64,000 bases of DNA. It comes from Microbulbifer variabilis ATCC 700307 (lineage in GTDB: Bacteria > Pseudomonadota > Gammaproteobacteria > Pseudomonadales > Cellvibrionaceae). This document shows positions 25,019 to 32,837 of the stretch, in pieces (position 1 is the first letter of the stretch; each line of letters begins with the position of its first letter). A program made the position numbers and the translations under genes. Where the stretch lies: positions 62,001-126,000 of the forward strand of contig NZ_AQYJ01000028.1 of assembly GCF_000380565.1 (NCBI RefSeq), in the 5' to 3' direction. The notes beneath the pieces were generated by a model. It had not been told where the DNA came from and did no database searches. It worked only from the letters and a program-made list of their open reading frames with translations.

Positions 25019-25843
25019 TCAACTACGTACAAACTGAGATTTCCTGATCCAGTGATTGCCGCGATATTTTCGGGTGGGGGCTGTGGTTTTCTTTGCCCAG
25101 AAGAAGTTGCGGTTGAATTGAAATTCCACTTCATAACCTTCCGCCAAAGCAGCCAATGGCATTGCCTGCCAGCTGGTCTGACGGCGCTTGCTGGTTGCCT
25201 CCAGTAGATACTCCTGGCCATCTACGATGGCAACCACCCAGGCATGCCCCTGGCCATTGTGGGTACCCAGCGCTACCCTTGCATCCACACCCAATTCAAT
25301 CAGCCAGTCGGCGAGTAAAATGGCATGGTCTTCACAGTCTCCGCGTTTCTGGTAATAGGCCTGGCGGGATGTCTGCCAGATATCAGACAGTCCGGCGTAT
25401 TGTTGATGGTCATACTGGTATTGTTTATTCATAGCCAGCGTATACAGGGGTACCCATAGTTGTCGGGTTTTAAAGGGTTTAAAACCCACGAGGTAGCTGT
25501 TGGCAAAGTGGTGTTGCTGATCCAGGCCCCTGGCTGATGCAGTTACCGCTTCGAGTCCCTGCCAGTTCCAAATGGAAACATGGGCACTTTCTTCCAGTGT
25601 TCGCCTGGCGACTACTTTCTGGATTGTCTCTTCTGCCAGCGGGTAGCTGGTCCCAGTAACCTTTACAACCCCATACTGGCGATCCTCAATAAGGCTGGTA
25701 TTTACACCATAAGTTCTACCATTAGAGGCAAGTGGCTCACCTGGAACACCTTTTATCTTCTGGCCCTGCACTGTATTGCGTAACACCTCCGGCAACATTA
25801 ACAGTGTTGAAACAATCAATAGCGGAGCTATCCACTTGCGCAT
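25019..25843 (-). CDS. Transglutaminase-like (papain-fold) secreted protein
   Basis: This 274-residue protein has an N-terminal signal or anchor (WIAPLLIVSTLLMLP). The catalytic Cys lies in QKRGDCEDHAILLADW, the His in GQGHAWVVAI and the Asp/Glu position in EYLLEATSK. That is the transglutaminase-like cysteine peptidase arrangement. Bacterial members act as proteases or cross-link or trim envelope proteins. It lies 11 bases after the DUF350 gene and shares the terminator at 24975-25006, so the two form a small operon. The DUF350 partner suggests envelope action; substrate is unknown. Confidence 0.85.
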   Translation of the reverse strand: MRKWIAPLLIVSTLLMLPEVLRNTVQGQKIKGVPGEPLASNGRTYGVNTSLIEDRQYGVVKVTGTSYPLAEETIQKVVARRTLEESAHVSIWNWQGLEAVTASARGLDQQHHFANSYLVGFKPFKTRQLWVPLYTLAMNKQYQYDHQQYAGLSDIWQTSRQAYYQKRGDCEDHAILLADWLIELGVDARVALGTHNGQGHAWVVAIVDGQEYLLEATSKRRQTSWQAMPLAALAEGYEVEFQFNRNFFWAKKTTAPTRKYRGNHWIRKSQFVRS

Positions 25844-25854
25844 GGAGCTTCCTC

Positions 25855-26085
25855 CTACCCTTTCAGGCCAAAGGAGATGATGATGGCCACAAAGATTAAA
25901 ATTGTAGAAGCGAAAATGGATACAGCGATATTACCATTCTTGAGTTCACCCTCTATATCTACGGTGCGCAAGAGCTTCTTATCGATAATAATTAGCGCGG
26001 CAATGCCGATAAATAGCGCGAGTAAGGTGTAGATCAGATTTATGCCAAGATTAAAAAAAGTGGCAGTGATAAATTCCAGCTGCAT
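25855..26085 (-). CDS. DUF350 small membrane protein
   Basis: I prefer the ATG at 26085, which follows GGTGGGC and gives 76 residues; an upstream in-frame ATG at 26145 adds 20 residues with no ribosome binding site. Two hydrophobic segments (LIYTLLALFIGIAALIIID and ISIFAST-like, about 16-34 and 51-70) flank a short polar loop with Lys and Glu, as in a single DUF350 repeat. Many family members have two repeats and four helices, so this is a half-length form. DUF350 often occurs with transglutaminase-like and spermidine-synthase-like genes; the first is the downstream neighbour here. It is an inner-membrane protein of unknown role. Confidence 0.75.
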   Translation of the reverse strand: MQLEFITATFFNLGINLIYTLLALFIGIAALIIIDKKLLRTVDIEGELKNGNIAVSIFASTILIFVAIIISFGLKG

Positions 26086-26252
26086 TTGCCCACCAAGTAA
26101 ACAGTATTTTTTATAGCGTACCAAATCAAAATGGGACTGACCCATATTTCATGTTGAGGGATAATATCATATTTTTGTTTTCTAGTGCGTCTTGCTGTTT
26201 TTATCTGGTTGCAATATCTTGATTATTTTGTTGATTTGTTTTTGGAATAAAT

Positions 26253-27143
26253 ATGCGTTATTTATCTGTACTGGGACTAATAGCATCATTGCTGCTTCTG
26301 GCGGCATGCGCGGATCGAGTTGAGGTGCCTCCAGCACATGTGGGTAAAATTCTTACTAAGAATGGTTATAAACCAGAGGTGGTACCCCCTTCCAAGTTCC
26401 GCTTAGATATTTGCATTTTTTACTGCGACAGGCTTGTCACCATGACAATTGCAGATTTTGGGCATGTGGAAAAATTCAAGGTTTTTATGCCCAAAGATCA
26501 ACTCAATATGAGCTTTGATATCCGCATGACCGGGGCTATTAATAATGCAGCGATTGATCATGTCTTTGATCGAATTCCACCGGTGAATGGCAACATTTCA
26601 GTTAACCATGTATATGGTACCTATGCCCAACCGGTAATTAGAGATGTGATACGTGCAGTTGTAGCCAAGTACTCTATTAATGAGATCGCTTCCAGCCGGG
26701 AATCTCTCAGCCACGAGCTTTTCAATGAAGTCTCCAAAGCATTGGAGGGCACTCCAATTGTCGTTAAACGCCTAGGTATTGCTGATGTACAGTTTCCCAA
26801 AGTGATTACCCAAGCCAAGGAGCGAGCAGCAGAACGACGTGAATTGATTGAGCAGGAGAAGGCTCAGTTTGAGATCCAGAAGATCCAAATGGAGCGGGAT
26901 TTGGAGCGAGAGAAAATGAATCGAGCTATTGCCCGCGAGAAGGCGATCGGACAGAAAGAAGTAAATGATTTATTGGCTAAATCAGTGACTGACAAATATC
27001 TCTCCTATCGGACCCTGGAGGTCCTGGATAAGATGGCGGCATCCAACAACAAGGTTTTCTTGCCGGTTGAAGCCCTGGGAACGATTGGGTTACAGCATGC
27101 TGTATTTAGTGATCAGGTAAAGCGGGTGGCAGGAAATAAGTGA
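26253..27143 (+). CDS. SPFH/Band 7 domain lipoprotein
   Basis: This 296-residue protein has a lipobox (LLAAC, Cys at about 20) instead of the usual membrane helix. An SPFH (stomatin/prohibitin/flotillin) domain follows (about 25-190), with typical strands VPPAHVGKILT and SFDIRMTG. The segment from about 190 to 245 is a charged coiled coil (ERAAERRELIEQEKAQFEIQ). SPFH proteins form oligomeric scaffolds at membranes. A lipid-anchored periplasmic or outer-membrane version is less common. The start ATG is clear and a free-standing transcript is likely. Confidence 0.85.
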   Translation: MRYLSVLGLIASLLLLAACADRVEVPPAHVGKILTKNGYKPEVVPPSKFRLDICIFYCDRLVTMTIADFGHVEKFKVFMPKDQLNMSFDIRMTGAINNAAIDHVFDRIPPVNGNISVNHVYGTYAQPVIRDVIRAVVAKYSINEIASSRESLSHELFNEVSKALEGTPIVVKRLGIADVQFPKVITQAKERAAERRELIEQEKAQFEIQKIQMERDLEREKMNRAIAREKAIGQKEVNDLLAKSVTDKYLSYRTLEVLDKMAASNNKVFLPVEALGTIGLQHAVFSDQVKRVAGNK

Positions 27144-27285
27144 TCTGGTAATTAGCTAATTAATTATGATTGGCTCTCTATCAGTTGGCACGAGTTAATC
27201 TTCAAAGTTGCTCTAAGAGTATAGATAAAAGATTGTAAAAGTGGCACCAAGTTATTCTCGGTGCCATATATTCTGAAGTTTTTTG

Positions 27286-27579
27286 TTAATTATCTATTTC
27301 TGTCATTTCATTCAGGGTAAATTCTTCTACAGCACCTTTTGTGGCAGCCATATACTCCTGTAAGTGGGTATTGTTCATATGGGTTTGCCACAGATCGCGG
27401 CTTTGCCAGTTTTCATAAAAAAGAAAATGAGCAGGATTGTCATTATCCTGGTGTAAATTGTAATTTACACAACCTTCTTCTGTTCGTGTGGTATTGATCA
27501 GCTTTAAAAGCTCAGATTTTACCAGGTCAACCTGATCAGCTTTGGCTTTAATATTGGCAACTATTGTTAGTCTGCTCAT
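27286..27579 (-). CDS. Antibiotic biosynthesis monooxygenase (ABM) family protein
   Basis: This 97-residue protein has the ABM/YgiN ferredoxin-like fold: SRLTIVANIKAKADQVD, a helix, then TRTEEGCVNYNLHQD and HFLFYENWQSRDLWQTH. These small cofactor-free proteins act as quinol monooxygenases or scavenge reactive metabolites; substrate is unknown. It is transcribed away from a LysR gene starting at 27811, a classical arrangement in which the LysR protein controls the divergent gene. Confidence 0.87.
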   Translation of the reverse strand: MSRLTIVANIKAKADQVDLVKSELLKLINTTRTEEGCVNYNLHQDNDNPAHFLFYENWQSRDLWQTHMNNTHLQEYMAATKGAVEEFTLNEMTEIDN

Positions 27580-27810
27580 GATGTAGCTCCGAAATCCTCT
27601 TGATATAAAATTTATAATGATTGCTTGCTTAAGTGCAGCCCCATCTTTATCAATCGTTTTTACTTGATATCAATACAAATACCTCTTCAGAGGCCTTGTT
27701 TTGCCTCGGACTACTACGGCTGTATTGATGAAGTGAGTGTATTTTAGAAGTAGCTTTACTCTTTGAAAACGCTACAATCTTTGAATCTTTATCAAAAAAT
27801 AATTGATAAT

Positions 27811-28764
27811 ATGCTGATTGAAGACTTAAAAGTCATACTTAAAGTAGCTGAATTTCGCAGTATTACTGCCGCTGCGGCAAGCCTCGATATGCTTACGGCA
27901 ACGGCGAGCGCAGCAGTTAAGCGTGTCGAGAATGCCCTGGGGGCAGACTTGTTTATTCGGACGACGCGGCAGCTGAGGCTTTCGGGCGCAGGAGAGCGCT
28001 TTATTCCGAAGTGTGAGGAAGCATTGTTGATGCTTGATCTGGCCAAACAAGATCTAAAGGAGGGCAGTGCGGAAGTTAGCGGTGACCTGCGCATTGGTGT
28101 TTCCTCGGATTTTGGGCGTAATCTGGTTTCGCCCTGGCTTGATGAATTTCAGGACAGGCACCCGGGGATAAACTTGAAAGTGAATATCAGCGATAGCCAA
28201 GTGGACTTTTATCGTGACCCTGTGGATATCGCCCTGCGTTATGGGCCACCGGGGGATGCAAACCTTTATGGTTTCAAAATTTGTGATGTGCCGCGCTTAC
28301 TGTGTGCAGCTCCCAATTATTTGGATCGGCAGAGTATCCCTAAGCATCCCCGGGATCTTACTAGCCATAATGGTCTTTTCTATCAATTACACGGGATCAT
28401 TCATAATAAATGGGAATTTTCTCATAAAGAAAAGATATTCAAGGTACAAATGAGCGGTAATTGCTCTTCCAATGATGGGGATTTGGTTCGCCGCTGGTGT
28501 GTAGCGGGTAAGGGGCTGGCGATAAAATCCTGCCTGGATATGTCTTCAGATTTACTGGATGGAAAAGTGGTCCCTTTGATGGCCAACTATTTACCTAAGT
28601 CTACCGAATTATGGCTTGTTTGCCCCGGCAGGCAATCAATTACACCTGCAGTTCGTATTATTAGGGACACCATTCGGGAAAAATGTATTGGGATTTTGTT
28701 GCAGCTGGTTAGTAAAAAAATTCTATCGGAAGAGGCTGTTAAAAATATAGATTCAAAGTATTAA
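27811..28764 (+). CDS. LysR-family transcriptional regulator
   Basis: The ATG at 27811 (MLIEDLKVILKVAEF) matches the usual LysR start and gives 317 residues; an upstream in-frame TTG at 27763 would add 16. The helix-turn-helix is at about 17-36 (SITAAAASLDMLTATASAAV), followed by RVENALGADLFIRTTRQLRLSGAG. A type 2 periplasmic-binding effector domain covers about 90-300 (LRIGVSSDFGR, DIALRYGPPGD). It resembles the group of LysR proteins acting on small oxidoreductase genes. It is divergent to the ABM gene, its probable target. The effector is unknown. Confidence 0.9.
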   Translation: MLIEDLKVILKVAEFRSITAAAASLDMLTATASAAVKRVENALGADLFIRTTRQLRLSGAGERFIPKCEEALLMLDLAKQDLKEGSAEVSGDLRIGVSSDFGRNLVSPWLDEFQDRHPGINLKVNISDSQVDFYRDPVDIALRYGPPGDANLYGFKICDVPRLLCAAPNYLDRQSIPKHPRDLTSHNGLFYQLHGIIHNKWEFSHKEKIFKVQMSGNCSSNDGDLVRRWCVAGKGLAIKSCLDMSSDLLDGKVVPLMANYLPKSTELWLVCPGRQSITPAVRIIRDTIREKCIGILLQLVSKKILSEEAVKNIDSKY

Positions 28765-28807
28765 ATAATAGGGTTTTTCTAGAGTTGAAATTATTGTTGG
28801 TCTGTTA

Positions 28808-28829
28808 GAGAGAGGGCTGCCCCTCTCTC
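28808..28829 (-). terminator. Hairpin after the first subtilisin gene
   Basis: GAGAGAGGG (28808-28816) and CCCTCTCTC (28821-28829) form a 9-bp stem with a tetraloop, 27 bases beyond the stop of the minus-strand protease. No U-run follows on the minus strand, so it may protect the 3' end or be an imperfect terminator. Confidence 0.5.
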
Positions 28830-28855
28830 CAATTTCCTGAGCTTATTGCTTTAAG

Positions 28856-30361
28856 CTAGATTGCACCAGTACAGCCATTCGTTGCCAAGTAGTCGTAAGC
28901 CGCCTTGGCTTGTACTAATCCATAGCCATAAGCATTATCGCGACCGGAGTCCCCCAGATCTTCTGCAGTTGCAGTCAGGGCTGTACGTATCTCGGTATTA
29001 CTACAGCTGGGAAAGTGGCTCCAAACAAGAGCGGCAACACCCGCAACGTGAGGAGTTGCCATAGAAGTGCCATTGAAGTACTCGTAATCACTGGCTTGGT
29101 TAGCCAAACTAGCGCTGGCTCCGAGTTGTCCCAGTAGGGCGTTGCCATCGCTATCAGAGATGCCTATAGATGGGATGTTGGTGACGGTTTCACCCAGAGT
29201 TGCGCTGGAGAGTAAACCGGCTTCATTATTGTAGATCACCGCGGCAATACCACCGCCGGCCTCACAGTTCAATACTTTGTCTGCAAAACTGATATTACCG
29301 CGCTCAATCAAACATATCTTACCTGAAGCGCTATTACAGGCAGATTCACCGGTGTCGCAATTTTCGAGTGCACCTGTAATATCGCCCAAGGGGGAGCCTG
29401 AAATAGGTGCAGCCTCGATCTCAACACCTGCCACGTTCAAAGAGGAGGCTCTTCCGGTGCCGGTCGGAACTGAGGAGAGGACCTGTACTCCAGGTGCGGA
29501 GAGCTCTACCTGGTTGGTTTGCTGGGATGATGCCCAGATCTCTTTATTGCTGTCGAGTGCGCCAACAGAAACTACAGAATCATAAGAGGCAGGGTAGGAG
29601 TGCTGCGTATTTCCGTCATTGCCTGCTGCTGCAACAGATAAAATACCACGGCTGTTCAGGCTATTGAATGTACGCCTTTCGAAGAAATTAAATCGCTCTC
29701 CACCAAGGCTCATATTAATAACGTTAGCACCGTTGTCAGCACAAACTTCCGCTGCAGCCATCAGGGAGGATGAATAGGCCCAGCCATCACCACCAAACAC
29801 TTTGACAATGTGAAGATTGATGTTACTGCTTGGCATGACACCAACAACACCCGTGTCATTATTCATTGCTGCAATAGTGCCGGCGACATGAGTGCCGTGA
29901 CCACTTTGATCTTCATACCAGTTCCCGGCGCCACTTGGATCGCTACTACCGGTTACCGCATTACCGGAAAGGTCTTCATGCGCTATATCGTAGCCAGAGT
30001 CAATGATACAGACGGTTCGGTTGCCGGCTTGGGTATCCCCGAGCTGATCTGCTTGTACCATGGGTATGCCAAAGGGTACTTGCTGGGACATTGGGTACCG
30101 TTTGACATCTTCCTCGATGAATTCGATATTTGGGTTTTTTCGCAAGGCTTGCAGTGCTTTCTCAGGAAGGTGTGCTGCCACGGCATTTTGCCTGCGAATA
30201 TCCAGGGCTTTGCGTCCACCTCGCGCACGCATTTGGGACTTTACTGTTTCACCTTTACCTTGCTTAAAGGTAATAATATAGCGTTTGTCTTCGGCATTCG
30301 CGTGATTTGCTATGGCCATAGTCAATACGCTTGTAGCGACCAGTGATACAATGTTCTTCAT
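28856..30361 (-). CDS. Subtilisin-like serine protease (S8) with PA insert, copy 1
   Basis: This 501-residue preproprotease has a signal peptide ending in ANA (about residue 23). An I9-type inhibitor propeptide follows (about 27-88: KRYIITFKQGKGETVKS, AVAAHLPEKAL, NPNIEFIEEDV). The catalytic triad is intact: Asp in IIDSGYDIAH, His in GHGTHVAGTIAA and Ser in NGTSMATPHVAG. A protease-associated (PA) domain is inserted between the His and Ser segments (about 310-420: GKICLIERGNISFADKVLNCEAGG), as in many extracellular subtilases. No C-terminal secretion domain is present. Its neighbour at 31002-32504 is a close paralog from tandem duplication. It probably degrades extracellular protein. Confidence 0.93.
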   Translation of the reverse strand: MKNIVSLVATSVLTMAIANHANAEDKRYIITFKQGKGETVKSQMRARGGRKALDIRRQNAVAAHLPEKALQALRKNPNIEFIEEDVKRYPMSQQVPFGIPMVQADQLGDTQAGNRTVCIIDSGYDIAHEDLSGNAVTGSSDPSGAGNWYEDQSGHGTHVAGTIAAMNNDTGVVGVMPSSNINLHIVKVFGGDGWAYSSSLMAAAEVCADNGANVINMSLGGERFNFFERRTFNSLNSRGILSVAAAGNDGNTQHSYPASYDSVVSVGALDSNKEIWASSQQTNQVELSAPGVQVLSSVPTGTGRASSLNVAGVEIEAAPISGSPLGDITGALENCDTGESACNSASGKICLIERGNISFADKVLNCEAGGGIAAVIYNNEAGLLSSATLGETVTNIPSIGISDSDGNALLGQLGASASLANQASDYEYFNGTSMATPHVAGVAALVWSHFPSCSNTEIRTALTATAEDLGDSGRDNAYGYGLVQAKAAYDYLATNGCTGAI

Positions 30362-30954
30362 TATTTGCTCCTGAATGAGTAATTATTTTAGTTATTTTCT
30401 CGATGATTTAATCTGTGTGAGAATTATTTTTATCTTTGGAGGTTCAGAAAAATATTAGTTTTTGGTGACGTGATTGTATGCCAGCTTATGAATGTATTGC
30501 AAAGTGAAAAACTGAATTTGGTTTTCTGGAAAAAATAATTGAGATAGTTGCTGTTTGATTCGTCTAGTCGCTAGCTTTTACTGTTGAGTTAATAAGTGCT
30601 TACTTGTTTTTATAATTAATCTCATGATAGATCTTTAGGTGTTGCGGATATCGGTTTTTCATTCGTAGCAATGTTTTGATTCTTATTTTCCAGTCCGTAA
30701 GTTTTTTCTATAAAATATAAAGCTTGGTTAAGTATCTATATCTTTCATTTATAAATGCATTTTATATGCTTATGCAAAGAATAGAGGTGTGTTAATTTTT
30801 TTGCTAAAACCATTTTTATTTTTACGTCTGTATCTTATTGGCATGTAAGAAAATAGGTTGCTAAGTTTTTGCGTTTTAATGTGGTTGTTTGAAGGTGGCT
30901 AATCTCCAAATTTTAAAATTCTTAAACTCTAGAAAATATTTTAACGATCGGAAT
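30362..30954. other. AT-rich spacer between the two subtilisin genes
   Basis: Strongly AT-rich with no reading frame or RNA gene recognised. The left end must hold the promoter of copy 1; its boxes could not be assigned among many T/A runs. Confidence 0.55.
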
Positions 30955-30984
30955 AGAGGGGGAAGTAGTCCCCCTCTTTTTTTT
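30955..30984. terminator. Hairpin after the second subtilisin gene
   Basis: AGAGGGGG (30955-30962) and CCCCCTCT (30970-30977) form a perfect stem followed by a run of T to 30984 on the plus strand. It lies 18 bases beyond the stop of the minus-strand protease. The U-run faces the opposite direction, so its efficiency for that gene is uncertain. Confidence 0.55.
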
Positions 30985-31001
30985 GAGATTTTTAGACGAG
31001 A

Positions 31002-32504
31002 TTAAATTGATCCAGCGCAACCATTCGCTTGTAAATAATTATAAGCTGCCTTGGCTTGTACCAAGCCATAGCCATAAGCATTGTCCCGACCGGACTCACC
31101 CAGATCCTCCGCTGTTGCCCATAGCGCGGCACGGATTTCGGAGTTACTACAGCTTGGGAAGTGGCTCCAAACAAGAGCCGCAACACCGGCCACATGGGGA
31201 GTTGCCATGGAGGTACCATTAAAATAGGCATAGTCCATCGCTTCGGTTTCGATAGTAGCGCTCGCCCCCAGTTGTGTTAGCAGTGCAGCCCCATCAGCGT
31301 CAGAGATTCCCACCGAAGGAATGTGGGTCTCAACTCCTCCATGAGTGCCAAATAGCAGCCCTGGTTCATTGTTGTAGATGACGGCTCCAATACCTCCACC
31401 AGCTTCGCAATTAAGGACTTTTTCAGCAAAGCTAATATTGCCGCGCTGAATCAGACAGATTTTACCTGCTGCACTGATGCAAGCTGATTCGGCAGTGCCA
31501 CAACTCTCTAGTGCGCCGCTGATAGTGGCAATGGGAGTGCCTGTCATAGCTGCAGCTTCTACTTCAACACCAGATACTTCTAGTGAGGCAGCCTGGCCGC
31601 TACCTGTAGGAATAGAGGATAAAACCTGTACCCCTGGGCCAGCAAGCTCAACTTGATTGGTCTGTTGGGAAAAACCAGCAATTTGCTTGTTACTGTCGAT
31701 TGCAGCTACAGAAACTACTGAGCTATAGGATGCCGGGTAGCTATGATGAGTATTTCCATCATTACCTGCAGCAGCAACAGACAAAATGCCGCGTTTGTTG
31801 AGGTTGTCAAAGCCACGTCTTTCAAAGAAATTGGGTCTATCGCCGCCTAGGCTCATATTAATAACGTTTGCACCATTCTCTGCACATACCTCTGCGGCGG
31901 CGATTAGTGAAGAGGAATAGGCCCAGCCATCAGCCCCAAAAACTTTAACGATATGTAGATTGATATTACTACTAGGTAAAACACCTACAACACCTGAGTC
32001 GTTATTCATTGCGGCGATAGTGCCTGCCACATGTGTGCCGTGACCACTCTGGTCTTCGTACCAGTTACCTGTACCTTCGGGATCATTGGTACCATTCACC
32101 GCGTTGCCAGAGAGATCCTCGTGAGCCAGGTCGTAGCCTGAGTCAATAATACAGACTGTACGATTACCTGCCTGTAGGTCAGTAAGCTGGTCTGCTTGTA
32201 CCATAGGAATACCGTAGGGGGTTTCCTGGGATAAAGCATAACGCTTCATGTCTTCCTCAATAAATGCAATATTTGGATTTCTGCGTAGGGCCATTACAGC
32301 TTCGGCAGGTAGATGAGCAGCCATGGCATTGTGCCGGTTTAATTCCAAAGCCTTACGGCCGCCATTTTCTTTTACCAGAGACCTAACCATTTCTTCTTTA
32401 CCGTCTTTAAATGTGACGATATAGCGTTTTTCTTCGGCTATAGCGGAGGTTGCTAAGGATAAAGCCAGGACGCTGCTGGCAAGTGCTGGAAGGGATTTTT
32501 TCAT
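31002..32504 (-). CDS. Subtilisin-like serine protease (S8) with PA insert, copy 2
   Basis: This 500-residue protein has the same layout as copy 1: signal peptide (ATSAIAEE), I9 propeptide, Asp in IIDSGYDLAH, His in GHGTHVAGTIAA, a PA insert and Ser in NGTSMATPHVAG. Most of the sequence is shared, with divergence in the PA region and at solvent-exposed positions, which fits an older tandem duplication with changed specificity. The start has a strong AGGAG ribosome binding site. It has its own long upstream spacer (32505-32837), so the copies are probably transcribed separately. Confidence 0.93.
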   Translation of the reverse strand: MKKSLPALASSVLALSLATSAIAEEKRYIVTFKDGKEEMVRSLVKENGGRKALELNRHNAMAAHLPAEAVMALRRNPNIAFIEEDMKRYALSQETPYGIPMVQADQLTDLQAGNRTVCIIDSGYDLAHEDLSGNAVNGTNDPEGTGNWYEDQSGHGTHVAGTIAAMNNDSGVVGVLPSSNINLHIVKVFGADGWAYSSSLIAAAEVCAENGANVINMSLGGDRPNFFERRGFDNLNKRGILSVAAAGNDGNTHHSYPASYSSVVSVAAIDSNKQIAGFSQQTNQVELAGPGVQVLSSIPTGSGQAASLEVSGVEVEAAAMTGTPIATISGALESCGTAESACISAAGKICLIQRGNISFAEKVLNCEAGGGIGAVIYNNEPGLLFGTHGGVETHIPSVGISDADGAALLTQLGASATIETEAMDYAYFNGTSMATPHVAGVAALVWSHFPSCSNSEIRAALWATAEDLGESGRDNAYGYGLVQAKAAYNYLQANGCAGSI

Positions 32505-32837
32505 TTGTCACTCCTTTAACAGAATTTATTTTTTTAGTGGAAGGGTAAAATCCTTTAAGGAAGTAAATCCCGCCCCTCCCAGTTATGAAAATAACAACCT
32601 TTTCCTATTTGAGAAATAAAAAACAACACTTTCTGAATTTAATTTTCCTTGAAAATAAAAATTGAGATTTGACGCCAGATTCATTGAGATTTATTTGTTC
32701 TAAAACGTTATGTATATTGGCTTATAGGAAGTGGTAACTTATGGGGGAATGGATTACTATGAGGTGGGCTGTTAACGCAATCAGACCCCTCTAAATCAGG
32801 AGTCTGACTGTCTGAATTAATTTTTAATACTAATTGC
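32505..32837. other. 333-base spacer upstream of the second subtilisin gene
   Basis: AT-rich and without a gene. It must contain the promoter of copy 2 and the 3' end of the M16 peptidase transcript; no terminator hairpin could be recognised. Confidence 0.5.
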
